Shown here in pieces: positions 21,673-33,460 of a stretch of DNA of 64,000 nucleotides. The stretch comes from Notolepis coatsorum (lineage: Eukaryota; Chordata; Actinopteri; Aulopiformes; Paralepididae), in NCBI GenBank assembly GCA_963971535.1, contig OZ020593.1:15040904-15104903 (forward strand), given 5' to 3'. Below the pieces are notes generated by a model. The model did no database searches and had not been told where the DNA came from. It worked only from the letters and a program-made list of their open reading frames with translations. Made by a program: the position numbers and the translations under genes. Position 1 is the first letter of the stretch, and each line of letters starts with the position of its first letter.

Positions 21673-21848
21673 CGTGTTCGATCTAAGGAGACGAGCTGAG
21701 TCAGTCTGCCAAAGGTTGTGTTAACTTGTACAGCACTGCATGGCAGGTGGTTGGAGCTGAAGTCGAGGATCTTAGCCGCGCCGGGGAGATCAACCGCGTC
21801 TGGGACCGTTTGTAAGTCTTGTTCTGAACAATCGTACCCTCCAGCTGT
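21673..21848 (-). pseudogene. cd180: cd180 exon 2
   Basis: Minus-strand exon with acceptor TTTTCCAG (AG at 21850-21849) and donor CACG/GTAAGT (GT at 21672-21671). It encodes GGYDCSEQDLQTVPDAVDLP, AKILDFSSNHLPCSAVQVNT and TFGRLTQLVSLDRTR. This matches the CD180 N-terminal region (YNCENLGLSEIPDTLPNTTE...LTFLDLTRC in human) and ends at the same conserved exon boundary. This exon itself looks intact, but it belongs to a gene broken downstream. The signal-peptide exon was not recognised in 21.9-23.3 kb. Confidence 0.85.
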
Positions 21849-21959
21849 CTGGAAAACAGTGGTGAGCACTTTCTTTTTTTATTGCTGCTCCTTTTTGTTA
21901 TTTTCAGTTCCAGCTCTAACCAATATAGTCTAATTTAGTTGTTTGTGCCAGATTTAGCC

Positions 21960-23313
21960 AAGAAGGCCAGTTTCCATCCCTAGTCCCGGACAACAAGTAC
22001 ATATAAAGGAACAGGCATTAGACATAAAAGCAGATTCATAGAATAACAGTTCAAGTAACAAGTCAATATATACTATGTAGACATACATTGGTTCATAGAA
22101 TAGAAGGAAGTTATAGTAACAATGTCAATATACCACTGTATGTAGACATACATTGATTCATAGAGTAAAAGGAAATTATACTAACAATGTCAATATACGT
22201 CGTAGACATAACTTGGTTAATAGACCATAGATAAAAATAGAGTTACAGCATCAATGTCGATACATATAAATTATATATACATTAACACACAAGTCAAATA
22301 AATCAGTATCTTACCAGCACAAAGGCAATGAATATACCCTTGATAGAAGGCAAAACAAATACAAATTTTAATTAAAATGATACAAATACAACTCACCATC
22401 TTACAAAGTGTCTTGGAAAGTGGAGCGACCACCACATGCAGAGGAGCAGTGACACATAAAACGCCCACAGCGCACGTTGTGCACCTTGATCCCGTCACGG
22501 TGACTTGAATCTCGAAGCAAAACAAGCTTATTCTGGACTTTTATATGTGAACGTTGAGATGTGCGGAACGTTGAAGTTGGAATTGAAAAACCAGAAGTGA
22601 ACTAATGTCGGCTTCGACCACCACCGCTTCTCTCTGTATAACATCGAGCCTTTGTTGTCGGAACGCTGCGTCTCAGTGTCCGGGTCGGGTTGCTCTCTTG
22701 GTACTTTCTAAGTAAACCTGCCAACACTGACTTCTCAAAATAATGGAACGTTCCCTCTCGTTGTTTCTTATTATGTGTTTTCGAGACCAACAACACGGCG
22801 TACCAGATTCAGTGGTGGAAGAAGTACACACAGTTCCTTCTTTACTTAAGTAAAAGTAGAAATACTCAAGATAAATGAGTACGCTGGTAAAAGTCCTCTG
22901 TTCAAATTCTACTTAAAGGGGAACTATCTTATAAATGGCCTTTTTCAGTGTTTAGCATTGTTTCCTAGCTATGTGGACTTATATTAATATGATCTATGTT
23001 TCTAATTCTCATATTGGCGCATTCTTCCAATTCTCCTCTCACAATATTCACCCTCACTGAACTGAGTCATTTGAAAATGTGCTGATTTGTGATGTCAGAG
23101 AGACTCAGCTGCATGATAATGTGGCAGATGCCACCAGGCCACACAGTGGTTTAGGAGCCCAGCCTCAAAACGTCTCGAGATCTTCAGGTAGAAAAATGCT
23201 GTTTTTGAGGACTTGATTAGAAATACAAAACAATGAATTAAAAAAATAAAAAAATTACAGAGGTGTTCCATAAACTCACAGGAATTGTGTAAAAGTGCCC
23301 AAATAGTGAAAGA
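21960..23313. other. Repeat-rich non-coding stretch
   Basis: Between 22000 and 22270 there are about four degenerate repeats with ACATACATTGGTTCATAGAA-like motifs. At 22813-22920 is half of a MITE (CAGTGGTGGAAGAAGTAC and AAGTAAAAGTAGAAATACTC). No gene is supported, and no cd180 first exon was found. Confidence 0.5.
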
Positions 23314-23513
23314 NNNNNNNNNNNNNNNNNNNNNNNNNNNNNNNNNNNNNNNNNNNNNNNNNNNNNNNNNNNNNNNNNNNNNNNNNNNNNNNNNNNNNNN
23401 NNNNNNNNNNNNNNNNNNNNNNNNNNNNNNNNNNNNNNNNNNNNNNNNNNNNNNNNNNNNNNNNNNNNNNNNNNNNNNNNNNNNNNNNNNNNNNNNNNNN
23501 NNNNNNNNNNNNN
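23314..23513. other. Assembly gap (200 N)
   Basis: Exactly 200 undetermined bases. Apparent open frames across it are meaningless. Confidence 1.
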
Positions 23514-23695
23514 CTCCCCTCCAATCCAATACCTGAGCCATTCTATCCAGAATCCCTTTCTCTCCACTATAAAGACCTACGTCTCACTGGATTCTGAAAG
23601 CTCTTGGGAGGGATACTGGGCCATGTCACTCCTGGAGTCATCCAGCAATAACTCTCACTCTATTTTTGTATTGATACTTTGACTGAGTCAATTAA

Positions 23696-23987
23696 CGTTA
23701 GGTTATGACTATAACCAAGTTCTGTTAGTTAGGGGCGATGCTTGGCATCACACTGCACTATCTCGCGTACGTGCACGCGTACTGAATAAACCACAAATGT
23801 ACCTCTAATACCAGTATTAGTCTGACCACACCCCTCATCAGCTTACCTTCATAAGCAGGTGTGTGGTCACCTGCGCTCTCCTCCTTCCCAAGCTTTCACC
23901 ACAAGGTGAGGACAAGGGCTGCAGCGGCCGTCTGATGCCAAGCATCGCCCCTAACTAACAGAACTTGGTTATAGTCATAACCTAACG
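23696..23987. repeat. Fold-back with perfect 55-bp arms
   Basis: Bases 23696-23750 (CGTTAGGTTATGACTATAAC onward) are repeated exactly in reverse complement at 23933-23987, with a 182-base spacer. The spacer (23751-23903) is nearly identical, in reverse, to 28908-29060 at the far end of the 5.1-kb element. It is probably a short derivative of the same transposon placed against its left end. Confidence 0.9.
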
Positions 23988-24515
23988 TTCTGTATCGTTA
24001 GTGGCTTAGCTTGGCATCACACTGCACAAGGGAGGCCAAGCGGAGCCACTTGGCTGACAAATACACCCCGCTGACAGCCCCCCAAAACCATCAGAACAGG
24101 GAGGGCCGAGCCCCCCCGACCCCCCCTAATGGAGGGTATCCCCCCTATTAGAGGTTTCACGGGAAGGCGACGGACCCGACCGTGCGAAGAGGCACTCAAG
24201 CAACTTAACGCACAGGGTGAGCAGACCGTGGCTTGACCCCACGACTACACACACGCACAACCCGCATGCCACCCGGGAACGAACGGAGGAACAACCTCGT
24301 TACTGCCCCCAGAATCACGGGGTCAAGGGCAAACCCAACCCCGTGGCAAGGCCGTAGCAGCGGAGCGCGAAGGAAGACCCAGACCCACCAAAAGGACTGG
24401 ACTCCCTGGAATGGGGGCCCGGAGAAGTCCATGATGCCAGCATCAAGACCCCACCAGGTGGGCACGTAGTGCCCCGCCCCCCACATCGCCAGCGTATTCG
24501 GACAAAGGCCCCCCA

Positions 24516-24627
24516 GTTACTGCACCCGGTAATCCCAGGCGGTATCCCAAGTACTAACCAGGCCAGAACCTGCTTAGCTTCCGAGATCGGACGAGATCGG
24601 GCGTGTTCAGGTCGGTATGGCCGTAAA
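24516..24627 (-). pseudogene. 5S rRNA-like sequence 1
   Basis: Read on the minus strand: TTACGGCCATACCGACCTGA, CGCCCGATCTCGTCCGATCT, CGGAAGCTAAGCAGGTTCTG and CCTGGTTAGTACTTGGGA, ending in CGCCTGGGATTACCGGGTGC. This follows vertebrate 5S rRNA along its whole length but lacks a few bases around the C-box (TGGGATACCGCC for TGGATGGGAGACCGCC). A retained internal Pol III promoter is possible. Function as rRNA is unlikely. Confidence 0.85.
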
Positions 24628-25286
24628 CCGAGCGGGCCCCGTCCCCCCAATAGTACACCGCCTGGCACACTGACCCTGCAGAACAGGCAGTCAGCATGGC
24701 CGTAAGCACACAAAAAAGGTTAACCAACGGAAGCAGGCAGCGCACCGGGGAAAAACCAGGCAACAGGCTGTTAACCCCAGCCTGGAGACTGCGGACGAGA
24801 CAGGCGCCAGAGGGGACAGCTGAACACAGCCGCCCCGGCGGAAGGAGCGTAAGCTGGCGGTGTTGCATGACCAAGCCTCCATTTAACAACCCCCACCCAG
24901 AGGGGTCGAGGCAGAGAAGGCTGACACGATTGGCAGACGTCATGAACGTGCAGGGGCACCCTCAAACGGTGAACCCGGGAGTTGACACTGCTCCAACACA
25001 CCAGGGAATCAACCACCTCGGTGTTACCCAATGCGGTGGTTGTTCCTATAACCCCTCAAGAAAAAACTCAAACACACCTGCGGGTATACACCGGCTATAC
25101 CGCAGTACAAGCGTTTCAGTTTCCAAAAAAGGGTTAACCCAGGCCTACGGGTCGCAAACATCACTTCGGACCGGGCCTGGCGGTACGGGAAGCACAGGGT
25201 CACCAGAGGAGGTCAAAAAACCACCCCCACAGGCCCCTCTTCGCCATGCGTGAGAGAGGAGCGAAAAATAATGGAGAACCAGCCCC

Positions 25287-25408
25287 TAAGCACACCGTAC
25301 CTGGTATTCCCCGGCGGTCTCCCAACCAAGTACTAACCAGGACCAACCTGTGTAGCGGCCGAGATCCGACGAGATCGAGCGCGGTACAGAATGGCATGGC
25401 TGTAAGCC
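25287..25408 (-). pseudogene. 5S rRNA-like sequence 2
   Basis: Minus strand: GGCTTACAGCCATGCCATTC, then GATCTCGTCGGATCTCGGCC, CCTGGTTAGTACTTGG and TTGGGAGACCGCCGGGGAAT, ending ACCAGGTACGGTGTGC. It is full length with an intact C-box-like segment but with many changes in helices I and III. Same orientation as copy 1 and 771 bases from it, as if a short piece of tandem 5S DNA had been captured. Confidence 0.85.
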
Positions 25409-28400
25409 ATGACGACAGTGCTGAGTAAAAACATACCCAACCAGGGTCTCCATAGCGCTTAACCCTGTGACACCCAGACCGACCTGGCATTTTTCCCCCT
25501 GAAAAAAGCCCAAGTCCCTCAGGGTACCAGAACAGCAGATCTGCATCCCCGGCGGACAACGGGTTCAACTGATCTGGACCAGCGTGACCAGAACCAGTCC
25601 CGTGCCCTAACCACGCCGACATGCCTACTCCAGGAGAAGGGCAGATATGCGTGTTGATCTTAACATGAAAAGAAGGCGCCACCCAGACGTTCGGACGAAC
25701 CGCGCCTGGTGGCCCACCCCAAGGGCGTGAGACCCCACTACATATGTTCAGATCCATCCCGTTATCATCCCCCAGACATGAACGAGAATCCGTCGACAAC
25801 CCACCCAGGTCATGGGATGTGGTCGTCGGAAGAGGAAAAACCCCCATCTCAGTTGCTTTATAAAAACGCTGTTTCAACCACAAGCAACCAAGGCGTGCCA
25901 GTCAATCGCCTGTTTACAGCGAGCTAGCACTATACGTGCGTCGGGACACACCCCCATCAATGAACAGGCTATTTAGACCTGTCATTGAATCCCCAAGGCG
26001 CCCAGGGGAACGACAAGAGGGGTGTGACACTCCCTAACTCCAACACTTCTGGAATAGAAAGAAGGAAGCATCAACAGTATGTATCCCAGTCTACACAGCC
26101 GGGGTAAAAAATGTTCACATTTTTACATCCCACCACCCTCCCATAGGAAAGAGACGGGGATCCCCAGAGAGACTTCCCACGCGAGCTGTACAGATTGAAA
26201 AGAATATATTGCACCTTGAGCCATGTAAAAAACTGGTTTTAGGGCCTCCGGGGAAGAGGCACTGAACCCATACACACTCAATAAACGAATTGAATCGAAT
26301 ATACATACAATAGAAAAGGACCCTTCTAGAGGGTCCACTCACTTTGACAATCTGAGGAGGAAGGCTCTGTACTCTGATGGAGGCTTCCTCACATGGAAGA
26401 AGGAGTCCAAACTCACAGAAGGCCTGAATAGGCGCTTGGTGAGGAGGAGCCCTGACCACCCCCCCTGAAAACAGATCCATCACATGGACCTGAACAGCAC
26501 ACGGAAGTCCTACCAACAGAGACGCGCACGGTGACGTACTCTATGGCGGGGGAATTCCTGCGGTGCACACGCCCAATATACCAGGCCGTGGGACCAGGAA
26601 CTCCCTCCCCCCCCCCCCCCCCCCCCCCCCCCGTAACGTGCCGAACCGCCACGTGACGGGAACCTTGAAGGACAGGGGGTGTACCCCTGACCGACAGAAC
26701 AATGGGGAGAGGAAAGGTTACCAGTTCACCCCTTTACGACCCCACACCCATGATACGACGTAACGACAAAAAGAGAATATGACACAGTCATAGTCAGCTC
26801 TATGAAGCGTTTCACAGCTCCACACAGCGCATGAGCTAACCTGCTATCTGATTTTTACTAAGGAAAAACACAGAATAGAGAGGGCTCTAAGAACCCCGGT
26901 CCAACATACACATGTGCTTCTGTGGCCAGTACAACCCAGTTGTAGGTCACATGACACACACAACCCATCATCACCTACAAAAAATGGCAAAAACACTCAA
27001 CAGAGGAACGCCGTTTTTTTCACAATGAGAGAATACATCATTCTTGATTAGTATCGACCACAGGCCTTGCTAAGCACACATGACAGCAACCAAACCAATT
27101 TCCCTTTAGGAAATAAGTTTCTCCAGCAGATTTAGCACAACCTCAGCAATCAAGCTAAGAGTTACATCGTATCCCTACCACACAAAAGACACAATTAATG
27201 CACAACATGTCTGATAGGAGGTGATAAAGTCCCCAGGGAACCGGGGGGGAAAACACAATCCTCCTATTTTACCCTCAATACGGCCAGTTAAAACAGGAAA
27301 ACCTGTTAATGTGTGAACACACTGTTCATTGTCATTACAGTCTGAGAAAGAACATTCTTTTACTCACTTGTCACCAAGCATAGCTTCATAGGTTAGTTGC
27401 CTTAGTAGTGAGTACACGGTACACATAAACACCATGATGTTTCTCACACAACAACCAGATCAATACATCACGATCTGCACGGAGAAGCTAACTGCCAGTG
27501 ACAAAAACAGCTCACACATAACCCGCAACGTATCCTAAATGCATTGCAACAACACACGTTTTGGGAAAAAACACCGTTATTCACAATACATTTAGCAAAG
27601 TAAAACCAGAAGACGTGTTATGAGGCCTGGTCAACCCCGTTCCTACCCGGAACGCAGATCAGCGAAGTGCAGTCACAAGACACCGTAGAACACAGCCGTC
27701 CTGTGTTGTTCGATCCGGGCAGCGTCGCCGCTCCAACCAGTCGCTACAGTCCTCTTAGTTGACGCAATCCCCGTCCAGGCTCAGGGCAGGGTCGACGAAA
27801 CATCCCCTGTCAAGGATGACGTCGCGGTCAAGAGTGTAAAACATGTTAAAATCAAAGCACGTTCAACAGAATAGCATCAAGCTAACGGCGATCAGAAGCG
27901 AGCTCCCGGCGGCGCGCGAGAAGCTAAGCTACCCCGCGCCAGCCATGGCCATAGCAGCAAGCTAACGTTACCTAGCGACCACGACATGCTAGCCCCGCAG
28001 CTAACAGCTGACTGGCTAATAGTAGGCCTTAAGCAGGCCATGCAGCGATCCAGCAGGCTAACGCAGCAGTTAACAGCTGACTGGCTAACCGTAAGCTATG
28101 AACATGTAAACAATGACATAACACTCACCCAGACAGGCCGCCGTTCTGAACCTCTCCTCACTTTTTAAGAGAAAAGAGAAAACAAGACGTCAACACCGCT
28201 TCACAACGGTGACTTTACCACATCCGGCGGAATCAGCACAGTACCAACTGGCCTGTATAGCTGACTTTGAACATGAATCTGCCGCTATCGCACATTACAT
28301 GCACATATCCCCTCGTGAAGGAATACTCTCATTTGGATATGAAAGATGGGGCCTTAACACGGTGACAGAGAGAATCCACTCGTCCAGAACACACAGGGAT

Positions 28401-29157
28401 CACCAGTGTCAATGGTCGCGGCCCACTAGTTAAAACTATAATGGTCTCCAGACCAAGGCCTTCTGTCGCCTAGGCGGCTAAACAAAGGACCCTAGCCTGG
28501 GGCCGGTTTCCATAAACTTTGTCAAGTAGCCCCCATAGCACTAACAGACAAGTGGAGCCCGCCAGCAAACACTACTCACCCAACCTGGAACGCACCGCTT
28601 CTCACAACAGCGGCATGTCCGACAGTTCAGCTGTGGCCTGACAGGTTTCACCCCAACAAACACAGCAAGGAACTGCAGTTGAGAAGCATGCAGCGGCGTG
28701 CTCCCAATACGAAAACCGGTGGAGGGTTTTTAGAATGATCATCATCTTCTAGACACTCCAGTACGAAGACAATATCGCCGTATTTTCTCGAAAATAGTGA
28801 GAGAGAAAATAAAGATATGATGTCAACGTATCCTTGTTTCCCAAGCTGTTCCTAATCCAATTTCTTCCATCATGGTGTCAAGTGTGGGGATCTACCGAGG
28901 CACTTCTTCCTTGTGGTGAAAGCGAGAAGGAGGAGAGCAGGTGACCACACACCTGCTTATGAAGGTAAGCTGATGAGGGGTGTGGTCAGACTAATACTGG
29001 TATTAGAGGTACATTTGTGGTTTATTCAGTACGCGTGCACGTACGCGAGATAGTGCAGTGTGATGCCAAGCTAAGCCACTAACGATACAGAACTGTATTA
29101 ACCAGGTCTCTTTTGACTGAGTAAGTGTTTATTATTATGTTTATCTTTTGACTAAGA

Positions 29158-29441
29158 AGTGTTAAGAGTCAGATAGTCCTAACAGTGTTTATTATCAAGA
29201 GTCAGATAGTCCTAACAGTGTTTATTATTAAGAGTCAGATAGTCCTAACAGTGTTTATTATCAAGAGTCAGATAGTCCTAACAGTGTTTACTATTAAGAG
29301 TCAGATAGTCCTAACAGTGTTTATTATCAAGAGTCAGATAGTCCTAACAGTGTTTACTATTAAGAGTCAGATAGTCCTAACAGTGTTTACTATTAAGAGT
29401 CAGATAGTCCTAACAGTGTTTATTATCAAGAGTCAGATAGT
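29158..29441 (+). repeat. 33-bp minisatellite, left part
   Basis: About 8 copies of GAGTCAGATAGTCCTAACAG plus TGTTTATTATCAA. The array continues at 36933-37382 and 38504-38650 and is split by a BEL element and a piggyBac-like element. Because 33 is a multiple of 3 it gives a spurious repetitive open frame. Confidence 0.95.
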
Positions 29442-29797
29442 TGTGGGATATTTGTGGATATCCTGATGAAGAATGTGCTCAGTCAACCGAGGATTGGATA
29501 ATAACAAGGTTTATTAACCAAACAGATAGAATACATAGAGAGAATGGCTGAGGCTCTCGCCCCAGGTGATCAGCTGAAATTACCCAGGTAAGAAGCCTGG
29601 ATAGATCTCAAGAGGAGATCTATATAGTTAACAGGAGGGGGTGTGGTCCCATTTGATAGGTCAGATGGGGGGGGGGGTACAGGTAATGGGGACACAGGGG
29701 AGGGGAGTGTCTTATTCCACAGAGGGGGGGGGGGGGCACAGGTAAAGGGAACACAGGGGAGGGGGATATATTTACATGAGGACATAATTATACCACA
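29442..29797 (-). repeat. BEL/Pao LTR (3' LTR in element sense)
   Basis: Starts TGTGGGATATTTGTGGATAT and ends ATTATACCACA as read on the plus strand. Direct copy of 36576-36932 and relative of the solo LTR in cd180. Confidence 0.88.
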
Positions 29798-30699
29798 ATA
29801 CTCACTTTTCTTTCTTATAATGTGGGTGAGATTAATGTATAATATACCAGGATTGTTTGGAACAGGTAAAAGTGGGGATAATAGTTTAAAATAGAATTAT
29901 TTACATACATGATTAATAGAATTATTTACATACATGATTCATGACATGATCGACTGGACTGCGGTCTGTGTTATTTTGATATCAGAGATGTGGGAATAGA
30001 TATCACCCTTTTCTTTTATTAATCGCTCAAAATACCTATATCAATGAGTGGTCCTCATCTCTGATATCAAACAACAATTAACATAATCATTTGAAGCTAT
30101 CGCTGTGCAAATATCTTGGCATACCTTCAGTCGTTCATGTCGTGACTCTGGGGAGCTAATGTGATCGTTGTGCATACAGGCATCGTAATAAACCAATTAA
30201 ATACATGCACTGTCTGTGTGGTCAGATTGCACAGGGTGAAAAAACAAAATTGTGTGCATAATTAGGCTAATGTGTACAAAAACATTTTAACAACCGTTAA
30301 CCTGGTGGTTAATAAAACTAACATGATTGATTATGGGAAACTGTTCAAAAATATATATATATATTTTTGCACGTTTTATGATGATTCTTGATGAAATTAC
30401 TTAGGATCCAGTTGTATTTACCCTGAGTTTGAGTGTCACTTTCATCTGTGATTGCCTCAGTTTTGTTGGTCTTTACTTAGAATCAGGCAATTTTCTCCAT
30501 TTCTTCTCTATAAATGAGGAGATAAAACGTCTTATGCATCGCTTCTGTATGTAATTCTAGTGCATATACTATCAATGGTTCACCATATAGGTGCAAAACA
30601 ACGTTACATGTCCTCTTCTATGAGAGAATAAAACAACTGATTCTTTCTTGTCTGACAATACAATTTTGTAACCTAAGTAATTCAAATGTGATGTAATGT

Positions 30700-31345
30700 G
30701 ATCATGTGGTCACTTCTTCCTTCAGCAATACATTTTAGCTCATTATTACTAACCATTGTTAATGCTTTCTCATTGATTTCTTTTCATCACATCCCTAGTT
30801 CATCGTTTTGCAGATACATACAATTGTGTGAAAAGTTTCCTTCTTGTGAAGGTGTTAATCTGAATGATGTTGCGTCGTTGTTGACAAGGTGTTCTCTGTC
30901 GGTCGTGTGGCAGGGCCAAACAGTAACACATAAAAATTAAATAAATACATACAATAGACATTACCTTAGTGGCTAATGTGTCAAAATAAAATTGAAAACC
31001 GTTAACCTAGTGGTTAATATAAAAGGTGATTATGATAATCGTTATGCATTGTTCTGTGGTGCATACTATCAATGTTGAACACAAACTTGGTGTCTTGGAA
31101 CAATCCAACTGGTTCTGCCCTGTTTAACAATACCATTTTGGAAAGGGACTCTGTGATCATTTCTCATTGTCATTATAAAATTGGTTAATGCAATCTTACT
31201 GATTGTATTTCATCATATTCCTAGTCAATAATTTTCCAGATACATATGAACTCTGTGAAACAGTTCTTGTTTGTGAATCTGACAGTTGCTGTGAAGTGTT
31301 GATCATCTGTTCTCGGTCTGTCGTGTGGCAGGGCCAATACATACA
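30700..31345. repeat. Diverged direct duplication inside the BEL element
   Basis: The block ending GTCGTGTGGCAGGGCC at about 30915 is repeated, diverged, ending at about 31335, with shared CATCACATCCCTAGT / CATCATATTCCTAGT and CAGATACATA motifs. A tandem segmental duplication about 420 bp apart. Confidence 0.55.
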
Positions 31346-31949
31346 TAACAATGTGGACAATGTGTGTTCAGAAGTATCTTGTTCTACAGGTCTCTGATGA
31401 TGTCTCTTCTTGACGATGCAGTCGGGAACATTCACTGGTCGTCGTTCATTCAGAGGGGGCCTACAGGAGGTCGCCGTCCGCTCCCTGTGTACCTTGTCAA
31501 GGGTCACCGGTAGCAGTCAACTATAGTGGTCTTTTCCTGCAGCCTATGTTGTTCTCCATCACCACCACACATCCGCCACTGTGCTCACGCTTGGCTCCCA
31601 TCAGGCCCAGAGACATGGTGGTCAGGGCGTTTTTGAATGTGTTGTGCTGGTTTCGCTGTCCTCTCCTCGTCATTGCGGTACCACTTGATGGAGGGCGAGG
31701 GCCCGCCGGTGTAGTGGCTAGTCAGTAGGACGCTCTTTTTCACACGGATGACAATCTTGTCATGGGAATCCACCTTGATGGTCGGGGACTTGGTTCCCAT
31801 CTGCAGGTGATGGGTTTGGTCTGCAGTGCCGGGGTGGAGGCTGTCAAAAGGTTGATCTCCTCTTCGTCAGTGTCTCCTTGGTCAGTCTCCTTCGTGGTCC
31901 CCTGCTCCACTTTCTTGGGGATGTCTGTGGGCTGGGTTGGATGGTTCTC

Positions 31950-32717
31950 TCACGGTTGTTGTCGTCGCCTCTGGTTGTCAATTTTCTTTATGTGTCCCGC
32001 TGTGATTAGCTTGTTAATCTCAGCGCGGTACACAGTCTCTTGAGCGGGGTCTCTGGCTAGGCGCCGCTCTGTGTTCAATAGATACCGCTCCGTCGCTTCT
32101 TTTGGGGCGTGGAAGGTGGGCATACCCTCTCGCCTCAAGAGTGGAGTTGCGTATCTCATCACTCCATTGACTTTGACTCTCTTTGTCCCTTGCTCGAGGA
32201 GTGCTATGGCGTAAATGTCTTCCTTGGAACGAATGTCTTTCTTTTCGTTCTTAAAGGGCATTGTCTCTAGTGTCCATAGCCTCTCGACATGCTGTAGGAG
32301 GGTGGTGTCTTCTTCTGTCACTCTGGAGTGGAGGCAGCTAGTGGCTGCTGTTCGGTTAAGAGACTTAGCGAGAGGGCCTTGTAATGTCCATCCTAGGCGG
32401 GTCTCGACTGCTGCAGGACAGCCTCTGGGCCCTGTGTGGACCCGGTCTATCGGGACTATGAGGTCTGCATGGTCGGAGCCTATCAGCAGGGTCGGGGTGG
32501 CACCGTCTATGAGCGGGATAGGTAGTTGACGCAGGTGCACATATTTATCCATCAGCTTGGCGATGGGGTAGGTGTACTGCGACAGGCCTATTTCTTGGCT
32601 GGTGAAAGCATTAGTAATCCTATACCGTCTCTCTGGCTGCCCGCTTGCTGCGATAGTGAAGGAGACATTCTCGCCCTTTATCGTCTTTAGATCTCTTCTT
32701 ATTGTCCGAATCGTCAT
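31950..32717 (-). pseudogene. Pao-type pol fragment of the BEL element
   Basis: A 255-residue open stretch reads PIPLIDGATPTLLIGSDHAD, LIVPIDRVHTGPRGCPAAVE and TRLGWTLQGPLAKS. This is the conserved region between the protease and reverse transcriptase of BEL/Pao polyproteins. It is a fossil fragment, not a complete enzyme. Confidence 0.8.
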
Positions 32718-33349
32718 TGGTTGTGTCCGCAGCTTCGTGGTTCAGGTCGCGCATCGTCTCACTCGTCCTGTCCTCTCACCAATTCGTGATCTGAGGGTGA
32801 TAAACACTGCCTTAGAAAACTCCTCACATAAATGATTCAACGCCTTTCTGCTAAAGTGGAAAATCATTTTGGGATTAATTCATTTCATTTTAAATACAAT
32901 CACTTAATTGACAATAGGAAATGCAAGCCAATTGCATTAGCAGTGATTCCTTACGTCAAGAAGGTCACATTCACTACAATTTTATCAGATCTTGTATCTA
33001 ACTAGATCTTCCAGCATTACACTTTAAATAAAATTTGTAAATGAATGGCCAAAGTCTTGAATCAGATAAAATAGCTCCTTGTCTTCATATTCTGATGGTC
33101 TTAAATTGAAGTTGATCTTACCTCAGGCCGCGTACGATGGTGTGCTTCTTCAAGATACTTACCTCGCCATGACTTCTCGGTTGTTCTTCACATCTCAGTA
33201 TGGCTCATCATAGCATAGCATGGGGAAAAAACATAAAATCTAGGTAGCCAGTTAATTTTTGCATGAAAAACAATCATTTGTTTTGTCATCTACGTTTTAA
33301 CTAACCTTACTGTCATGCATTTGTCCTAATAAACTAATCTACACTGTAG

Positions 33350-33460
33350 CACTCAACACTTTGATGACCATTGTTACTCAGCTGATAGAGGTGTGCCTTG
33401 CCTGATGTCCTGTCGTACAGAACCTGTGAGTCGCTTTGGATAAAAGTGTCAGCTAAATGA
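33350..33460 (+). mobile_element. SINE-type tail fragment
   Basis: GTGAGTCGCTTTGGATAAAA plus GTGTCAGCTAAATG is the widespread tail of fish tRNA-derived SINEs. A second copy is at about 59270-59430 (AAGTCGCTTTGGATAAAAGC). It lies within the BEL element. Confidence 0.6.

Larger units (their letters stand above)
23988..29092. mobile_element. 5.1-kb inverted-repeat-bounded element carrying 5S-like sequences
   Basis: Perfect 40-bp inverted repeats (TTCTGTATCGTTAGTGGCTT onward) lie at 23988-24027 and 29053-29092. Including the fold-back, the shared inverted sequence reaches about 190 bp. Between them I see no transposase. There are two 5S rRNA-like stretches, a poly-C run (about 26603-26632), GC-rich DNA with GCTAACAGCTGACTGGCTAA repeats (about 27.99-28.10 kb) and otherwise non-coding DNA. 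No target duplication was found, so the true ends are uncertain. Interpreted as a large non-autonomous DNA transposon. Confidence 0.6.

Noticed and set aside
22271-22525. Cys-rich hydrophobic minus-strand frame as a cd180 signal-peptide exon
   Set aside because: The position is plausible, but there is no similarity to CD180 and no convincing donor into the 21848 exon.
23095-23567. Open frames across 23.3-23.5 kb
   Set aside because: They run through 200 N and are meaningless.
24516-25408. Functional 5S rRNA genes
   Set aside because: Both copies carry many changes or small losses, occur as a pair rather than a long array, and sit in a transposon-like block.
24205-25883. Possible protein-coding gene on the minus strand (frames of 86-227 residues)
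   Set aside because: The frames overlap the 5S-like sequences, show no recognisable domain and have no splice or homology support.
29185-29466. Repetitive open frames with FIIKSQIVLTV units (also 37008-37349)
   Set aside because: They are the 33-bp minisatellite read in one frame, with no protein support.
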